This document shows, piece by piece, positions 6,994 through 14,364 of a DNA stretch of 21,603 nt. This stretch comes from Chitinophagaceae bacterium (GTDB lineage: Bacteria; Bacteroidota; Bacteroidia; Chitinophagales; Chitinophagaceae). Location: contig JALOMZ010000003.1 of NCBI GenBank assembly GCA_025455205.1, positions 1 through 21,603 of the forward strand, read 5' to 3'. Below the pieces are notes generated by a model. The model searched no databases. It was not told the DNA's origin and was given only the letters and a program-made list of their open reading frames with translations. The translations under genes and the position numbers were made by a program. Position 1 is the first letter of the stretch. Each line of letters begins with the position of its first letter.

Positions 6994-8334
6994 TCAGGGG
7001 TCCTTGCGGGTAATCACCACCTTCCAGATCCTGGCAGCCGCTTCGCTGGGACTGGCAAATGGCGGGCTGAAAAAAACATTGGGTGCACTGCTTTCAATGC
7101 CGCCCACTATATATCCGGCCAATACATGATTCCGATCCAGGCGCTGCAGGTCCAATATGCCATCCGTCCGCCAGAACGCACCCGGCGCCGGAATGAATTC
7201 GGCGGAAGCGCCCAGGTACCCGGGCATTTCCAAAGGCAGGTACCACTCACGGTAACCGTCCTTTGCCTGTGCTATCACGCTCACCGTTTTCACAAAAGGA
7301 ACCTGGTCGTCGGTCAGAAGCTGCCCGCTGCCGGATACGGGGTGGCGGGCAATGCCCCCAAAGAAAACAGCGTAGCTGGTGCGCAGCCCGGCATGGTACA
7401 GCGGCAGGCTGGCCGTATGATAATGGTTGAGGCGCTGTTCAAAATCAGGCACCTGCTTAAATCCATCTTGATCTATTTGAACCAGCGAGGTGAAGGGCAG
7501 GTCGCGGTCGGGCTGAAACACCCCGGAATACATGGTCCACCGGGCAGACCCGTCGGCTGCCACCTGTGGCAGCAGGTTATAATCCCGCCGGTGCAGCACC
7601 GCTTCATCCTTCCACTCCTGCAACATCCTCAGCACAAAGCTGCCGGCACTATCTGCCAGCCGGAAGCGGCGGATGGCATTGGTGTATTGCTGCATAAAGC
7701 CGGGGCCATGATTGGGCCCGTGGGGGTTATATCGGCCGTCGAACCGCTGCCCGCCGGCCAGGTAGAATACGCCATCCATGTACCCGAGCCGGCCACCGGT
7801 GACGGCCATATCCTCATGAGGCAGCCGCACAAAGGCCGGAGCAATGGGAGCGCCGGCTTCCAACAGGCGCACCAGCAGGGGCAGCTTAACCACCACCAAT
7901 GCAGCATGCGTGCGATGGTCGCGGGCAATTTCACTGTATCCATAGCCGCCGGTGAGGATGAGCAAGCTGTCGAGCTGGAAGAACTGCATGTTGGTGCTCT
8001 GTAACTGTTCGGCCAGGGCGGGGTCCAGACCCTCCGGTTCTGCCTGCCGGGTGCTGCCGCTGGCGGGATCCACCAGCCATATGCGTTGGTTGCGCCCCTC
8101 GGCCGCAAAAGAAGCAAAGGGTTGGCGCTTGTGCAATCCATCGGTACGGCCACCCATGAGCACCCACCGCCCCTGCCATACGGCAAAGGCATATGACTGC
8201 AGACCAGGCAGGCCATCTATAGTCACCGGTTCAAGCCTGATGCTAAAAGGAAAATCTGCGGGTGCAGCACCCGGATCCTGGGCCCGGGTACAGAGGGCGG
8301 AGAGCAGCAGCAATACGGTAAGCAAACGTGGCAT
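6994..8334 (-). CDS. Secreted Kelch-like beta-propeller protein
   Basis: A 446-residue exported protein. Residues 1-18 form a signal peptide (MPRLLTVLLLLSALCTRA). The remainder contains spaced Gly-Gly motifs typical of Kelch blades: WVLMGGRTDG, LLILTGGYGY, VFYLAGGQRFDGRY, AVFFGGIAR and GYIVGGIES. These suggest five or more blades of a beta-propeller. No catalytic motif, lipobox or C-terminal type IX sorting domain is seen. The function is unknown; such proteins bind carbohydrates or proteins, or are uncharacterised sugar-acid-related propellers. I preferred the ATG at 8334 over an upstream TTG at 8358 because it starts the signal peptide directly. A promoter of its own can be seen in the 60-base gap behind the kinase gene. 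Confidence 0.75.
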   Translation of the reverse strand: MPRLLTVLLLLSALCTRAQDPGAAPADFPFSIRLEPVTIDGLPGLQSYAFAVWQGRWVLMGGRTDGLHKRQPFASFAAEGRNQRIWLVDPASGSTRQAEPEGLDPALAEQLQSTNMQFFQLDSLLILTGGYGYSEIARDHRTHAALVVVKLPLLVRLLEAGAPIAPAFVRLPHEDMAVTGGRLGYMDGVFYLAGGQRFDGRYNPHGPNHGPGFMQQYTNAIRRFRLADSAGSFVLRMLQEWKDEAVLHRRDYNLLPQVAADGSARWTMYSGVFQPDRDLPFTSLVQIDQDGFKQVPDFEQRLNHYHTASLPLYHAGLRTSYAVFFGGIARHPVSGSGQLLTDDQVPFVKTVSVIAQAKDGYREWYLPLEMPGYLGASAEFIPAPGAFWRTDGILDLQRLDRNHVLAGYIVGGIESSAPNVFFSPPFASPSEAAARIWKVVITRKDP

Positions 8335-8355
8335 GGTGTACAGGTTAACGCCGGG

Positions 8356-8382
8356 CAATGTATGCTGGTTACCCGGCCCAAA
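8356..8382 (-). promoter_or_regulatory. Probable promoter of the Kelch-like gene
   Basis: On the minus strand, TTTG (8382-8379) is followed after 16 bases by TACATTG (8362-8356). This resembles the -33 TTTG / -7 TAnnTTTG pair with one T missing. It lies in the only gap between the kinase and Kelch-like genes. Confidence 0.4.
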
Positions 8383-8394
8383 CAGTGACGGTCG

Positions 8395-8766
8395 TCACGC
8401 CTGAAATTCCTGCCACCACTGCACCAGACGCGGCCAGAAGATGAGGATCCCAATGATCACGCTCACCAGCGAGGCCCATAGCACCGCGCCGGCAGCCACA
8501 TCCTTCACCAGCCCTATCTGCGGGTGCCGCTCGGGATGGGTTTGGTCGGCCAGTTTCTCCACGGCCGTATTCACCATTTCCAGGGCTAATACCAGCCCGA
8601 TGCAGAAAAGCACCAGCATCCATTCAGTAATGGTGATGCTGAAATAAAATCCGGCTGCCACTATGCACACGGAAACAATGGCCTGAATCTGGCCATGGGT
8701 CTCATGGCGAAAAAAGGCTGCCCAACCCTGCAGGGCATAGCGCACACGGGTGAGGAATCTTCTCAT
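8395..8766 (-). CDS. dgkA: Diacylglycerol/undecaprenol kinase (DgkA family)
   Basis: A 123-residue integral membrane kinase with three hydrophobic helices (about 28-45, 48-65 and 90-112). The family phosphorylates diacylglycerol or undecaprenol in the inner membrane, feeding lipid recycling or carrier-lipid supply for wall synthesis. The signature ALEMVNTAVEKLAD (61-74) contains Glu63 and Glu70, the core catalytic and metal-binding region. The following VKDVAAGAVL is also conserved. Whether the substrate is diacylglycerol or undecaprenol cannot be decided from sequence alone. The ATG at 8766 was chosen because the homology begins at RVRYALQGW. The gene starts 40 bases after the prfA stop on the same strand and is likely co-transcribed with it. 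Confidence 0.88.
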   Translation of the reverse strand: MRRFLTRVRYALQGWAAFFRHETHGQIQAIVSVCIVAAGFYFSITITEWMLVLFCIGLVLALEMVNTAVEKLADQTHPERHPQIGLVKDVAAGAVLWASLVSVIIGILIFWPRLVQWWQEFQA

Positions 8767-8806
8767 GCAGGTACAAAGATGCGGCATTTCCAGGCAGCCG
8801 GAAACC

Positions 8807-9871
8807 TTACTGCATGTTGGCCATCTTCTCGGCATTCTCTGCCAGCTGCAGGGCTTCAATGAATTCCTCTATCTCGCCGTTCATGACGGCATCGAGGTTG
8901 TATACGGTGAGCCCTATGCGATGATCTGTTACGCGACCCTGGGGATAGTTGTAGGTACGGATCTTGGCGCTGCGATCGCCGGTGCTTACCAGGGTCTTGC
9001 GCTGGCGGGCAATCTCCTCTTCCTGCTTGCGCACCTGCTCTTCATAGAGTTTCGTGCGCATCATGTTCATGGCTTTTTCGCGGTTGCCCAGCTGCGTACG
9101 TTCGGTTTGGCACATCACCACGGTTCCTGTAGGGATGTGGGTGAGTATTACCTTGGTTTCTACCTTGTTCACGTTCTGGCCACCTGCGCCGCCGCTGCGC
9201 GCCGTTTCCATTTTCACATCTGCCTCCCGCAGCTCAAAATCCACTTCCTCGGCTTCGGGCATCACGGCCACGGTGGCCGCAGAGGTATGCACCCGGCCCT
9301 GCGTTTCGGTGGCCGGCACCCGTTGTACCCGGTGCACGCCGCTTTCGAACTTGAGGGTGCCGTATACATCTTCACCTTCCACTTCCACCACCACTTCCTT
9401 GTAGCCGCCCACGGTGCCCTCACTTTCACTCACCACAGAAGCCTTCCATCCTTTCTTGCCGCAATAGCGCAGGTACATATCGAGCAGGTCGCCGGCAAAC
9501 AGGCTGGCTTCGTCGCCACCGGTACCGGCGCGTATTTCCAGGATGGCGTTCTTATCGTCCTGCGGGTCCTTGGGAATCAGCAGTTTCTTCAGGATGGCTT
9601 CCAGTTCCTCGCTTTGGGCGGTAAGGCCGGGCATTTCTTCCTTGGCCAGTTCGCGCATTTCGGGATCATCGCCATTCAGCAGTTCCCGGCTGAACTCCAG
9701 GTCGGCCAGCACCTTCTTGTAAGCCTCAAAGGGTTGCACAATCTTTTCCAGCTGTCGGTATTCCTTGCTCAGGCGCCCAAACTCCCGCTGGTTACCCACC
9801 ACTTCGGGGTTGGTGAGGGCCACGCCTACCTGCTCAAATCGCGCCTTGATGGCTTCCAGCTTGTCGATCAT
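8807..9871 (-). CDS. prfA: Peptide chain release factor 1
   Basis: A 354-residue class I release factor that reads UAA and UAG stop codons and triggers peptide release on the ribosome. The catalytic GGQ is at residues 230-232 ([16 protein letters not shown]); the glutamine is the methylated catalytic residue. The stop-codon-reading PxT motif appears as PAT at 186-188 ([10 protein letters not shown]), which marks RF1 rather than RF2. The [18 protein letters not shown] segment is also typical. The ATG at 9871 ([15 protein letters not shown]) is the normal family start; the open frame continues upstream without homology. No hemK/prmC methylase gene is adjacent. The gene is divergent from the jetA-like gene, and a TACCTTCG element sits upstream. 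Confidence 0.96.
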   Translation of the reverse strand: MIDKLEAIKARFEQVGVALTNPEVVGNQREFGRLSKEYRQLEKIVQPFEAYKKVLADLEFSRELLNGDDPEMRELAKEEMPGLTAQSEELEAILKKLLIPKDPQDDKNAILEIRAGTGGDEASLFAGDLLDMYLRYCGKKGWKASVVSESEGTVGGYKEVVVEVEGEDVYGTLKFESGVHRVQRVPATETQGRVHTSAATVAVMPEAEEVDFELREADVKMETARSGGAGGQNVNKVETKVILTHIPTGTVVMCQTERTQLGNREKAMNMMRTKLYEEQVRKQEEEIARQRKTLVSTGDRSAKIRTYNYPQGRVTDHRIGLTVYNLDAVMNGEIEEFIEALQLAENAEKMANMQ

Positions 9872-9890
9872 ATCATAACCTTTGGGGCCG

Positions 9891-9898
9891 CGAAGGTA
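9891..9898 (-). promoter_or_regulatory. Probable -7 element of prfA (TACCTTCG)
   Basis: On the minus strand TACCTTCG differs by one base from TAnnTTTG and lies 19 bases before the prfA ATG. A similar TTCG variant precedes serC in this window. Confidence 0.35.
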
Positions 9899-10035
9899 AT
9901 TGATGCCGGGGATAGCTGTTAGCCCCACTGCAGCCCTGTCTCCGGCAGCCCCCTGTACACCTGGCGTTTCCCCCAATTATCCGGAACACGGGGAAGCCCG
10001 AACCATCGCAGCCAACAAGCTACCCCCCAAAACCT

Positions 10036-10042
10036 TATTTTG
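10036..10042 (+). promoter_or_regulatory. Probable -7 element of the jetA-like gene (TATTTTG)
   Basis: TATTTTG lies nine bases before the ATG at 10052. It is one base shorter than the consensus, like the element seen before the Kelch-like gene. The very short leader fits the pattern at gatB. Confidence 0.35.
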
Positions 10043-10051
10043 CACCCCGCC

Positions 10052-11542
10052 ATGCAGGAAGCCTTCTTTCAGTACCGCACCCTCAGCCTATTCCTGCAGC
10101 AGTCGCTCAGCATGCGCCTGCTGCGGAGCGGTCATGCCGCCATGAGCATATCCTTCCTGTATAAGATGTTCAGGCAGCAGAACCTCATTGCCATACCCAT
10201 GGCCGAACTCACCCAGAAACTGGCCGATTATATGGCCAACCTGGGCTTCCTGGAAGAAGGGGAAGAACAGCATTCCCTCAGCTATGTGAGCAGCGACTAT
10301 TTTGAACGCGCCGACACCTACCTTAAACGATGGGCAGATGAAGACAACCGGTTTGTTACCATTAACGTGGACGAAAAGACCCACGAGCCCTATGTAATGC
10401 TCACGCGGCACACGGAAAAAGTGTTCCAGGCCCTGGAGCTGCTGCGCGACAAGGATTTTGTGGGCGCAGAAAGCAAGCTGCTCGACCTGTTCCACAAGGT
10501 GGAGGAACTGGTGCAGCGCACCAATGAAGATCCCGAGCAACGCATCAGGGAGCTGCAGGAAAAGAAGAAGCAGATCGAGGAAGAGATAAAGCAGATCCGC
10601 CAGACCGGCGAAGTGATGGTATTCGAGCCCTGGCAGGTGAAAAGCCGCTGGTCAGAGATAGAGCGCCTGAGCCATGAGCTGAGCGGCGACTTCCGCGAAG
10701 TGGAAGAGAACTTCAAGGAGATATACAAAACCATCAGCCACCGCCATGCCGATGCCAGCCTCAGCAAGGGACAACTGCTGCGCCTCACCTTCGACGCCCT
10801 GGAGGAATTGCGGAGCAACGACCAGGGCAAGAGCTTTTATGCCTTCTGGGAATTCCTGATGGACGAAGAGAAACAGCAGCAGTTCACCGCCATGCTGCAG
10901 CAGGTATACGACCTGCTGGACCAGAGCGGCGTGAACTATGAAAACCGCCAGCTGCTGCAGCTGAAATACATGCTGCATGCCGCCGGCATCAAGGTGCTGG
11001 AAACCAACCAGCTGCTGGGCTACAAGCTGAGCCGCATTGTAGTGGAAAAGGAACGGGGTAACCGGCGCAAGACCCGCGACCTGGTGAACCAGATCCTGCA
11101 ACAGGCCCTGCAGCAGGCGGAGCGGGCCGACAAAAAAGAACTGGTGGTGTTTGTAGACGACCGGCCGCAGATCAGCATGCCCATGGAACGCCGGCATGGC
11201 GACCAGCCCCTGGAAAACCAGTTTGGCACTGCCCCCAACAGCGCTGCCCTGAGCATTGACCAACTCACCGACCTGCACAAATTGATGGACGATGGCAGCA
11301 TCGACAAGCAGGAGCTGCAAAACAACATTAAGGCCATGCTGCAAAAGCAGAAGCAGGTGACCCTGAAGCAGGTAGTGGAACACCATGGCTGCCGCCGCGG
11401 ACTGGCAGAGGTGCTGGCCTATGTGAGCCTGGCCGTGCAGCTGCGCAGCGCCAGCATACAGGCTGATATGGCAGAAGACATCCTGTTTGATGCGGAGCGG
11501 CAGAAATACCTGCAGGTGCCGCAGATCATTTTCAGTTCATAA
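10052..11542 (+). CDS. jetA: JetA-like protein (DUF3375, MksF-type kleisin of Wadjet/MksBEF)
   Basis: A 496-residue protein that I recognise as DUF3375. In type I Wadjet anti-plasmid systems this is JetA, the kleisin that bridges SMC heads. Supporting segments are: the N-terminal LRSGHAAMSISFLYKMFRQQ (25-44), matching the family pattern of a helix after 'LLR..HA'; FVGAESKLLDLFHKVEELV (136-154); a charged coiled coil (about 160-185); SGDFREVEENFKEIYK (211-226); and NDQGKSFYAFWEFLM (256-270). The last two are the most characteristic DUF3375 stretches. The C-terminal half is helical and would bind the JetC head. The ATG at 10052 was chosen; an in-frame TTG 12 bases upstream is unlikely. The gene is intact. 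The JetB-like gene follows after 100 bases, which is unusual because jetA and jetB normally abut or overlap. No SMC or nuclease partner is present. The family call is strong; the system call is weakened by the missing partners. Confidence 0.82.
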   Translation: MQEAFFQYRTLSLFLQQSLSMRLLRSGHAAMSISFLYKMFRQQNLIAIPMAELTQKLADYMANLGFLEEGEEQHSLSYVSSDYFERADTYLKRWADEDNRFVTINVDEKTHEPYVMLTRHTEKVFQALELLRDKDFVGAESKLLDLFHKVEELVQRTNEDPEQRIRELQEKKKQIEEEIKQIRQTGEVMVFEPWQVKSRWSEIERLSHELSGDFREVEENFKEIYKTISHRHADASLSKGQLLRLTFDALEELRSNDQGKSFYAFWEFLMDEEKQQQFTAMLQQVYDLLDQSGVNYENRQLLQLKYMLHAAGIKVLETNQLLGYKLSRIVVEKERGNRRKTRDLVNQILQQALQQAERADKKELVVFVDDRPQISMPMERRHGDQPLENQFGTAPNSAALSIDQLTDLHKLMDDGSIDKQELQNNIKAMLQKQKQVTLKQVVEHHGCRRGLAEVLAYVSLAVQLRSASIQADMAEDILFDAERQKYLQVPQIIFSS

Positions 11543-11563
11543 ACCGGCATCAAAAACGCGAAC

Positions 11564-11625
11564 TGGAATTTGGAATTTGAATTTTTTGGATTTTGGAATT
11601 TGGCATTTGGAATTTGGAATTTCAA
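11564..11625. repeat. GGAATTT low-complexity array between jetA and jetB
   Basis: About seven degenerate copies of (T)GGAATTT occur in a row, with variants GAATTTTTT, GGATTTT and GGCATTT. This word array is a common intergenic filler in Bacteroidota. Here it occupies most of the 100 bases separating the jetA- and jetB-like genes. It is followed by the short leader CAACTTAACCTGTTCATACC before the jetB ATG. Confidence 0.8.
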
Positions 11626-11642
11626 CTTAACCTGTTCATACC

Positions 11643-12281
11643 ATGAGTAGCTTATTCACCGAATCGCACCAGGCCGGCACGGCCTATATGCCGCATGTGG
11701 CCCGCGTGCAGCCCTGGGCCCGTTGCGCCGCACGCCTGCTTCGGGGCCCCCTGTTCGATGATGAGGAAGAGCTGTGGCACAAGCTGGTGATCTACAAAAC
11801 AGAATTGATCATGTGGTTTGAACAGATTGCCGTAGAGCTGATCATCGACCAGCGTGATGGTTATGCCTACCTGCGGCAGCTGGAGCTTGACGACAAGGGC
11901 AACACCGTGGGCCTGGTACAACGCCGGCCTTTGAGCTACGAGGTCACCCTGCTGTGTGTGATCCTGCGCAAGATGCTCGATGAATTTGAGCTGAACGACA
12001 CCAGCAGCCGCAATCTCTATATCACCCGCAAATTGCTGCGGGTGGAGCTGGAGACCTTTTTCAAGGAAAAGGCCAACCGCATGAAGCTGATCCGGGAGCT
12101 CAACCGGTACATCGAGGAAGTGGCCGAACTGGGATACCTGAAAAAGCTGAAGAACGAAAGCAGCGTAAGCGAAGACGATCGCTTTGAAGTGCGCCGCATC
12201 CTCAAAGCCCGCTTTGATGAAGATACCCTGCAGTATTTCCTGATGCAGATACGCCCCGAAGGCGAAACCGGACAGGCCTAG
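11643..12281 (+). CDS. jetB: JetB-like protein (DUF4194, MksE-type)
   Basis: A 212-residue protein matching DUF4194, the JetB/MksE winged-helix accessory subunit that binds the kleisin in Wadjet and MksBEF condensins. Supporting segments are: ARCAARLLRGPLFDDEEELW (26-45), corresponding to the family 'LL.G.l...de.lW' opening; VELIIDQRDGYAYLRQLE (64-81); VQRRPLSYEVTLLCVILRKML (92-112), the most characteristic stretch; a central wHTH region about 120-165; and the C-terminal RFEVRRILKARFDEDTL (180-196). The frame is intact and the length is normal. It starts at the ATG at 11643, with no evident Shine-Dalgarno site. In complete systems jetC starts at or before the jetB stop. Here the next 430 bases hold no long reading frame on this strand, only the tandem hairpin repeats. 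Confidence 0.8.
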   Translation: MSSLFTESHQAGTAYMPHVARVQPWARCAARLLRGPLFDDEEELWHKLVIYKTELIMWFEQIAVELIIDQRDGYAYLRQLELDDKGNTVGLVQRRPLSYEVTLLCVILRKMLDEFELNDTSSRNLYITRKLLRVELETFFKEKANRMKLIRELNRYIEEVAELGYLKKLKNESSVSEDDRFEVRRILKARFDEDTLQYFLMQIRPEGETGQA

Positions 12282-12336
12282 AGCCGCGCCGAACGCAGGC
12301 TCCCACATAAATGGAATTTGTGCAAATGGTGTGTTA

Positions 12337-12712
12337 TAACCACCAAGGCACGAAGCAGGCACGAAGAACGCGATGAAAGACGGGACATCGCGGACTCCCT
12401 TGGTGCACTTGGTGGCCTTGGTGGGAAACGCCTGATTTCCCACTAAGCGCACGGAGAAACACAAAGGATCACAATGGGTAACCACCACGGCAAAAAGAAC
12501 ACGATCCAGGACGGGACATCGCGGACAACCTTGGTGCACTTAGTGGCCTTTGTGGGAACCACTTGATTTCCCACTAAGCGCACGGAGAAACACAAAGGAT
12601 TACATCGGGTAACCACCAAGCTACAAAGAACACGATGTAAGACGGGACATCGCGGGCTTACTTGGTGCACTTGGTGGCCTTGGTGGGAAACGCCTGTTTT
12701 CCCACCAGGTGC
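12337..12712. repeat. Three tandem copies of a hairpin-forming repeat
   Basis: Three copies of the same unit begin with TAACCACCA at 12337, 12479 and 12610 (periods 142 and 131; the first has about 11 extra bases). Each unit holds GACGGGACATCGCGG and then CTTGGTGCACTTGGTGGCC-type sequence ending GGTGGGAA. Copies 1 and 2 also share a link, TTTCCCACTAAGCGCACGGAG and AAACACAAAGGAT. The left part (ACCACCAAGGCACGAAG) is roughly the reverse complement of the right part (CTTGGTGCACTTGGTGG), so each unit can fold as a long imperfect hairpin; copy 3 has an inner CGATG...CATCG stem. The array fills the space between jetB and fabH. It codes for nothing recognisable. Confidence 0.85.
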
Positions 12713-12714
12713 CT

Positions 12715-13764
12715 TTACCACCGCATCAGGGCGCTGGCCCAGGTGAAGCCGCTGCCAAATGCGGCCAGGCAAACCAGGTCGCCTTTTTGAATGCGGCCCT
12801 CCTGCCAGGCTTCGCACAGGGCGATGGGCACACTGGCGGCCGTGGTATTGCCGTACTTCTGGATATTATTATGCACCTGGTCATCGCGCAGCTTCAGCTT
12901 CTGCTGTACAAACTGGCTGATGCGCAGATTGGCCTGATGTGGTATGAGCATCTTCAAGTCCTGCGGCGTGAGGCCATTGGCCTGCAGGGCTTCCATGATC
13001 ACTTCCGGGAATTTCACCACAGCGGTTTTGAATACGGCGGGCCCATCCATATAGGGAAAGATCTGGCCATCGTCAATCATGGCATGGCTGAAGAACATCT
13101 GCGCTATTTCCGCCTCGTCGAAGCTGGCATATTTTTCTTCCTTCCAGTGGTTGGCATGGGTGCCGGGGTTGTACATGGCCAGTATCTCCGCTTCATGTCC
13201 ATCGCTGTGCAGATGGGTGCTCAGGATGCCGCGACCGGGCTCTTCGCAGGCCTGCAGCACCACGGCGCCGGCGCCATCGCCGAATATCACGGTAACATTG
13301 CGGCCCCGGGTGGTGAAGTCGAGGCCAAAGGAATGCTTCTCGCTGCCCACCACCAGTATGTTTTTATACATGCCCGTTTTGATGAACTGGTCGGCCACGC
13401 TGAGGGCATACACAAAGCCGCTGCACTGGTTGCGTACATCCAGGGCACCTATCTGCCGCATACCCATGGCCCGCTGCAGCAATACGCCGCAGCCTGGAAA
13501 ATAGTAGTCGGGACACAGGGTGGCAAATACAATAAAATCAATATCCTGTGGCGTGAGGCCTGCTCTTTCAATGGCAATCTTCGCTGCCTCAATGCCCATA
13601 GTGGTGGTGGTTTCTTCGGTACGATGGGCGTAGCGGCGCTCGCGGATGCCGGTACGCTCCTGGATCCACTCGTCGGTGGTGTCCATGTATTTCATCAGGT
13701 CGTGGTTGGTCACCACGCGCTCGGGCACATACATCCCGATGCCGGCAATAATGGAAGATGGCAT
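12715..13764 (-). CDS. fabH: 3-oxoacyl-[acyl-carrier-protein] synthase III
   Basis: A 349-residue thiolase-fold enzyme that starts type II fatty acid synthesis by condensing an acyl-CoA with malonyl-ACP in the cytoplasm. The Cys-His-Asn triad is visible: Cys114 in LDVRNQCSGFVYAL, His276 in LIPHQANLRI, and Asn306 in KYGNTTAASVP. The N-terminal DEWIQERTGIRERR and the FGDGAGAVVL stretch are also typical. The protein is somewhat longer than the usual 310-330 residues, with an insertion around 195-235. It could therefore be a FabH paralogue with a different acyl preference rather than the housekeeping copy. No other fatty acid genes lie nearby. The ATG at 13764 starts the family homology (IIAGIGMYVPERVV) and has a TACTTTTG element upstream. 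The gene ends directly at the hairpin repeat array. Confidence 0.92.
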   Translation of the reverse strand: MPSSIIAGIGMYVPERVVTNHDLMKYMDTTDEWIQERTGIRERRYAHRTEETTTTMGIEAAKIAIERAGLTPQDIDFIVFATLCPDYYFPGCGVLLQRAMGMRQIGALDVRNQCSGFVYALSVADQFIKTGMYKNILVVGSEKHSFGLDFTTRGRNVTVIFGDGAGAVVLQACEEPGRGILSTHLHSDGHEAEILAMYNPGTHANHWKEEKYASFDEAEIAQMFFSHAMIDDGQIFPYMDGPAVFKTAVVKFPEVIMEALQANGLTPQDLKMLIPHQANLRISQFVQQKLKLRDDQVHNNIQKYGNTTAASVPIALCEAWQEGRIQKGDLVCLAAFGSGFTWASALMRW

Positions 13765-13793
13765 AGCAACTGTATTGAATATGGAAATGTACG

Positions 13794-13801
13794 CAAAAGT
13801 A
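13794..13801 (-). promoter_or_regulatory. -7 element of fabH (TACTTTTG)
   Basis: On the minus strand TACTTTTG is a perfect TAnnTTTG match 29 bases before the fabH ATG. No good -33 TTTG is seen at the expected distance. Confidence 0.45.
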
Positions 13802-13853
13802 AGCAGCCGCGCAGGCCTGGCACCTGCCTCATGCCATCCATGCCGCAACCTGT

Positions 13854-13861
13854 TATTATTG
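13854..13861 (+). promoter_or_regulatory. Probable -7 element of the DUF2905 gene, leaderless spacing
   Basis: TATTATTG, one mismatch from TAnnTTTG, ends four bases before the ATG at 13866. This is exactly the spacing seen at gatB, and again leaves no room for a ribosome binding site. Confidence 0.4.
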
Positions 13862-13865
13862 TGCT

Positions 13866-14087
13866 ATGCAGCAATTGGGTAAATATCTGTTGGTTGCCGG
13901 GCTGTTGCTGGCCCTCACCGGCGCCATTTTCTGGCTGGCCTGCGACCGCATCAAGTGGCCGCCCCGGCTGCCCGGCGACATCTTCATCAAAAAGAAGAAT
14001 TTCAGCTTCTATTTTCCCGTCACCAGCATGATCCTTCTGAGCCTGTTGCTGAGCGCGCTACTCTGGCTGCTGCGCAGGATGAAGTAG
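13866..14087 (+). CDS. DUF2905 small membrane protein
   Basis: A 73-residue protein with two transmembrane helices (about 7-26 and 50-69). They flank a conserved hydrophilic turn, WPPRLPGDIFIKKKNFSFYF (31-50). The 'LPGDI.I...NF.FYFP' pattern followed by a leucine-rich helix is characteristic of DUF2905, a widespread small inner-membrane family with no established function. The length is normal. The gene is divergent from fabH and starts at an ATG immediately after a promoter-like TATTATTG. Confidence 0.82.
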   Translation: MQQLGKYLLVAGLLLALTGAIFWLACDRIKWPPRLPGDIFIKKKNFSFYFPVTSMILLSLLLSALLWLLRRMK

Positions 14088-14106
14088 CACTTATCTCAAA
14101 AGTCAA

Positions 14107-14209
14107 TTTTAACCACCACGGCTGGAAGAAGGCATAAAGAGCACCAGGAAGACTTCAGGAAAACCAGGCATTGTGGCCATTGTGCCTCCATGTCGTATTG
14201 ATGGTTAAT
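14107..14209. repeat. Single diverged copy of a TAACCACCA-type repeat
   Basis: The stretch opens with TTTTAACCACCACGG and closes with TTGATGGTTAAT, so its ends form an imperfect inverted repeat. The opening matches the start of the tandem units at 12,337-12,712 (copy 2 begins TAACCACCACGGC). The interior is purine-rich and has a GGCATTGTGGCCATTGTGCC stretch resembling the right half of those units. It lies in the 277-base gap between the DUF2905 gene and the PepSY-like gene. Otherwise this gap holds only the terminator at 14,301-14,330. Confidence 0.5.
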
Positions 14210-14300
14210 TATTCTTCAGCACTTTTTAGATATGCTCCATACAGAAGCAGTCATCAAGCATAATATCATTTTATGCCATCAGGGTATTCATATCATGTTT

Positions 14301-14330
14301 AAAAAGAAACCGGCCATAGAAATGGCCGGT
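14301..14330 (-). terminator. Rho-independent terminator of the PepSY-like gene
   Basis: ACCGGCCAT (14309-14317) and ATGGCCGGT (14322-14330) form a perfect 9-bp stem with an AGAA loop. On the minus strand the stem is followed by TTTCTTTTT. It lies 34 bases past the stop codon of the gene at 14,365. Confidence 0.88.
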
Positions 14331-14364
14331 AACCTAAACTAACAACATGTAAATGAAGAATTGC

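Noticed and set aside
7126..8004. A 292-codon plus-strand frame under the Kelch-like gene
   Set aside because: The minus frame has a signal peptide and repeated Gly-Gly blade motifs; the plus frame has none.
8750..9922. A 390-codon plus-strand frame under prfA
   Set aside because: The minus strand is unambiguous RF1 with GGQ and PAT motifs; the plus frame is His/Gly-rich antisense noise.
12337..12712. Possible CRISPR array
   Set aside because: The units are 131-142 bp, the interior is repeated as well, there are no unique spacers of uniform length, and no cas genes are near.
12709..14031. A 440-codon plus-strand frame under fabH
   Set aside because: The minus strand encodes a complete FabH with all three catalytic residues; the plus frame is its shadow and shows no family features.
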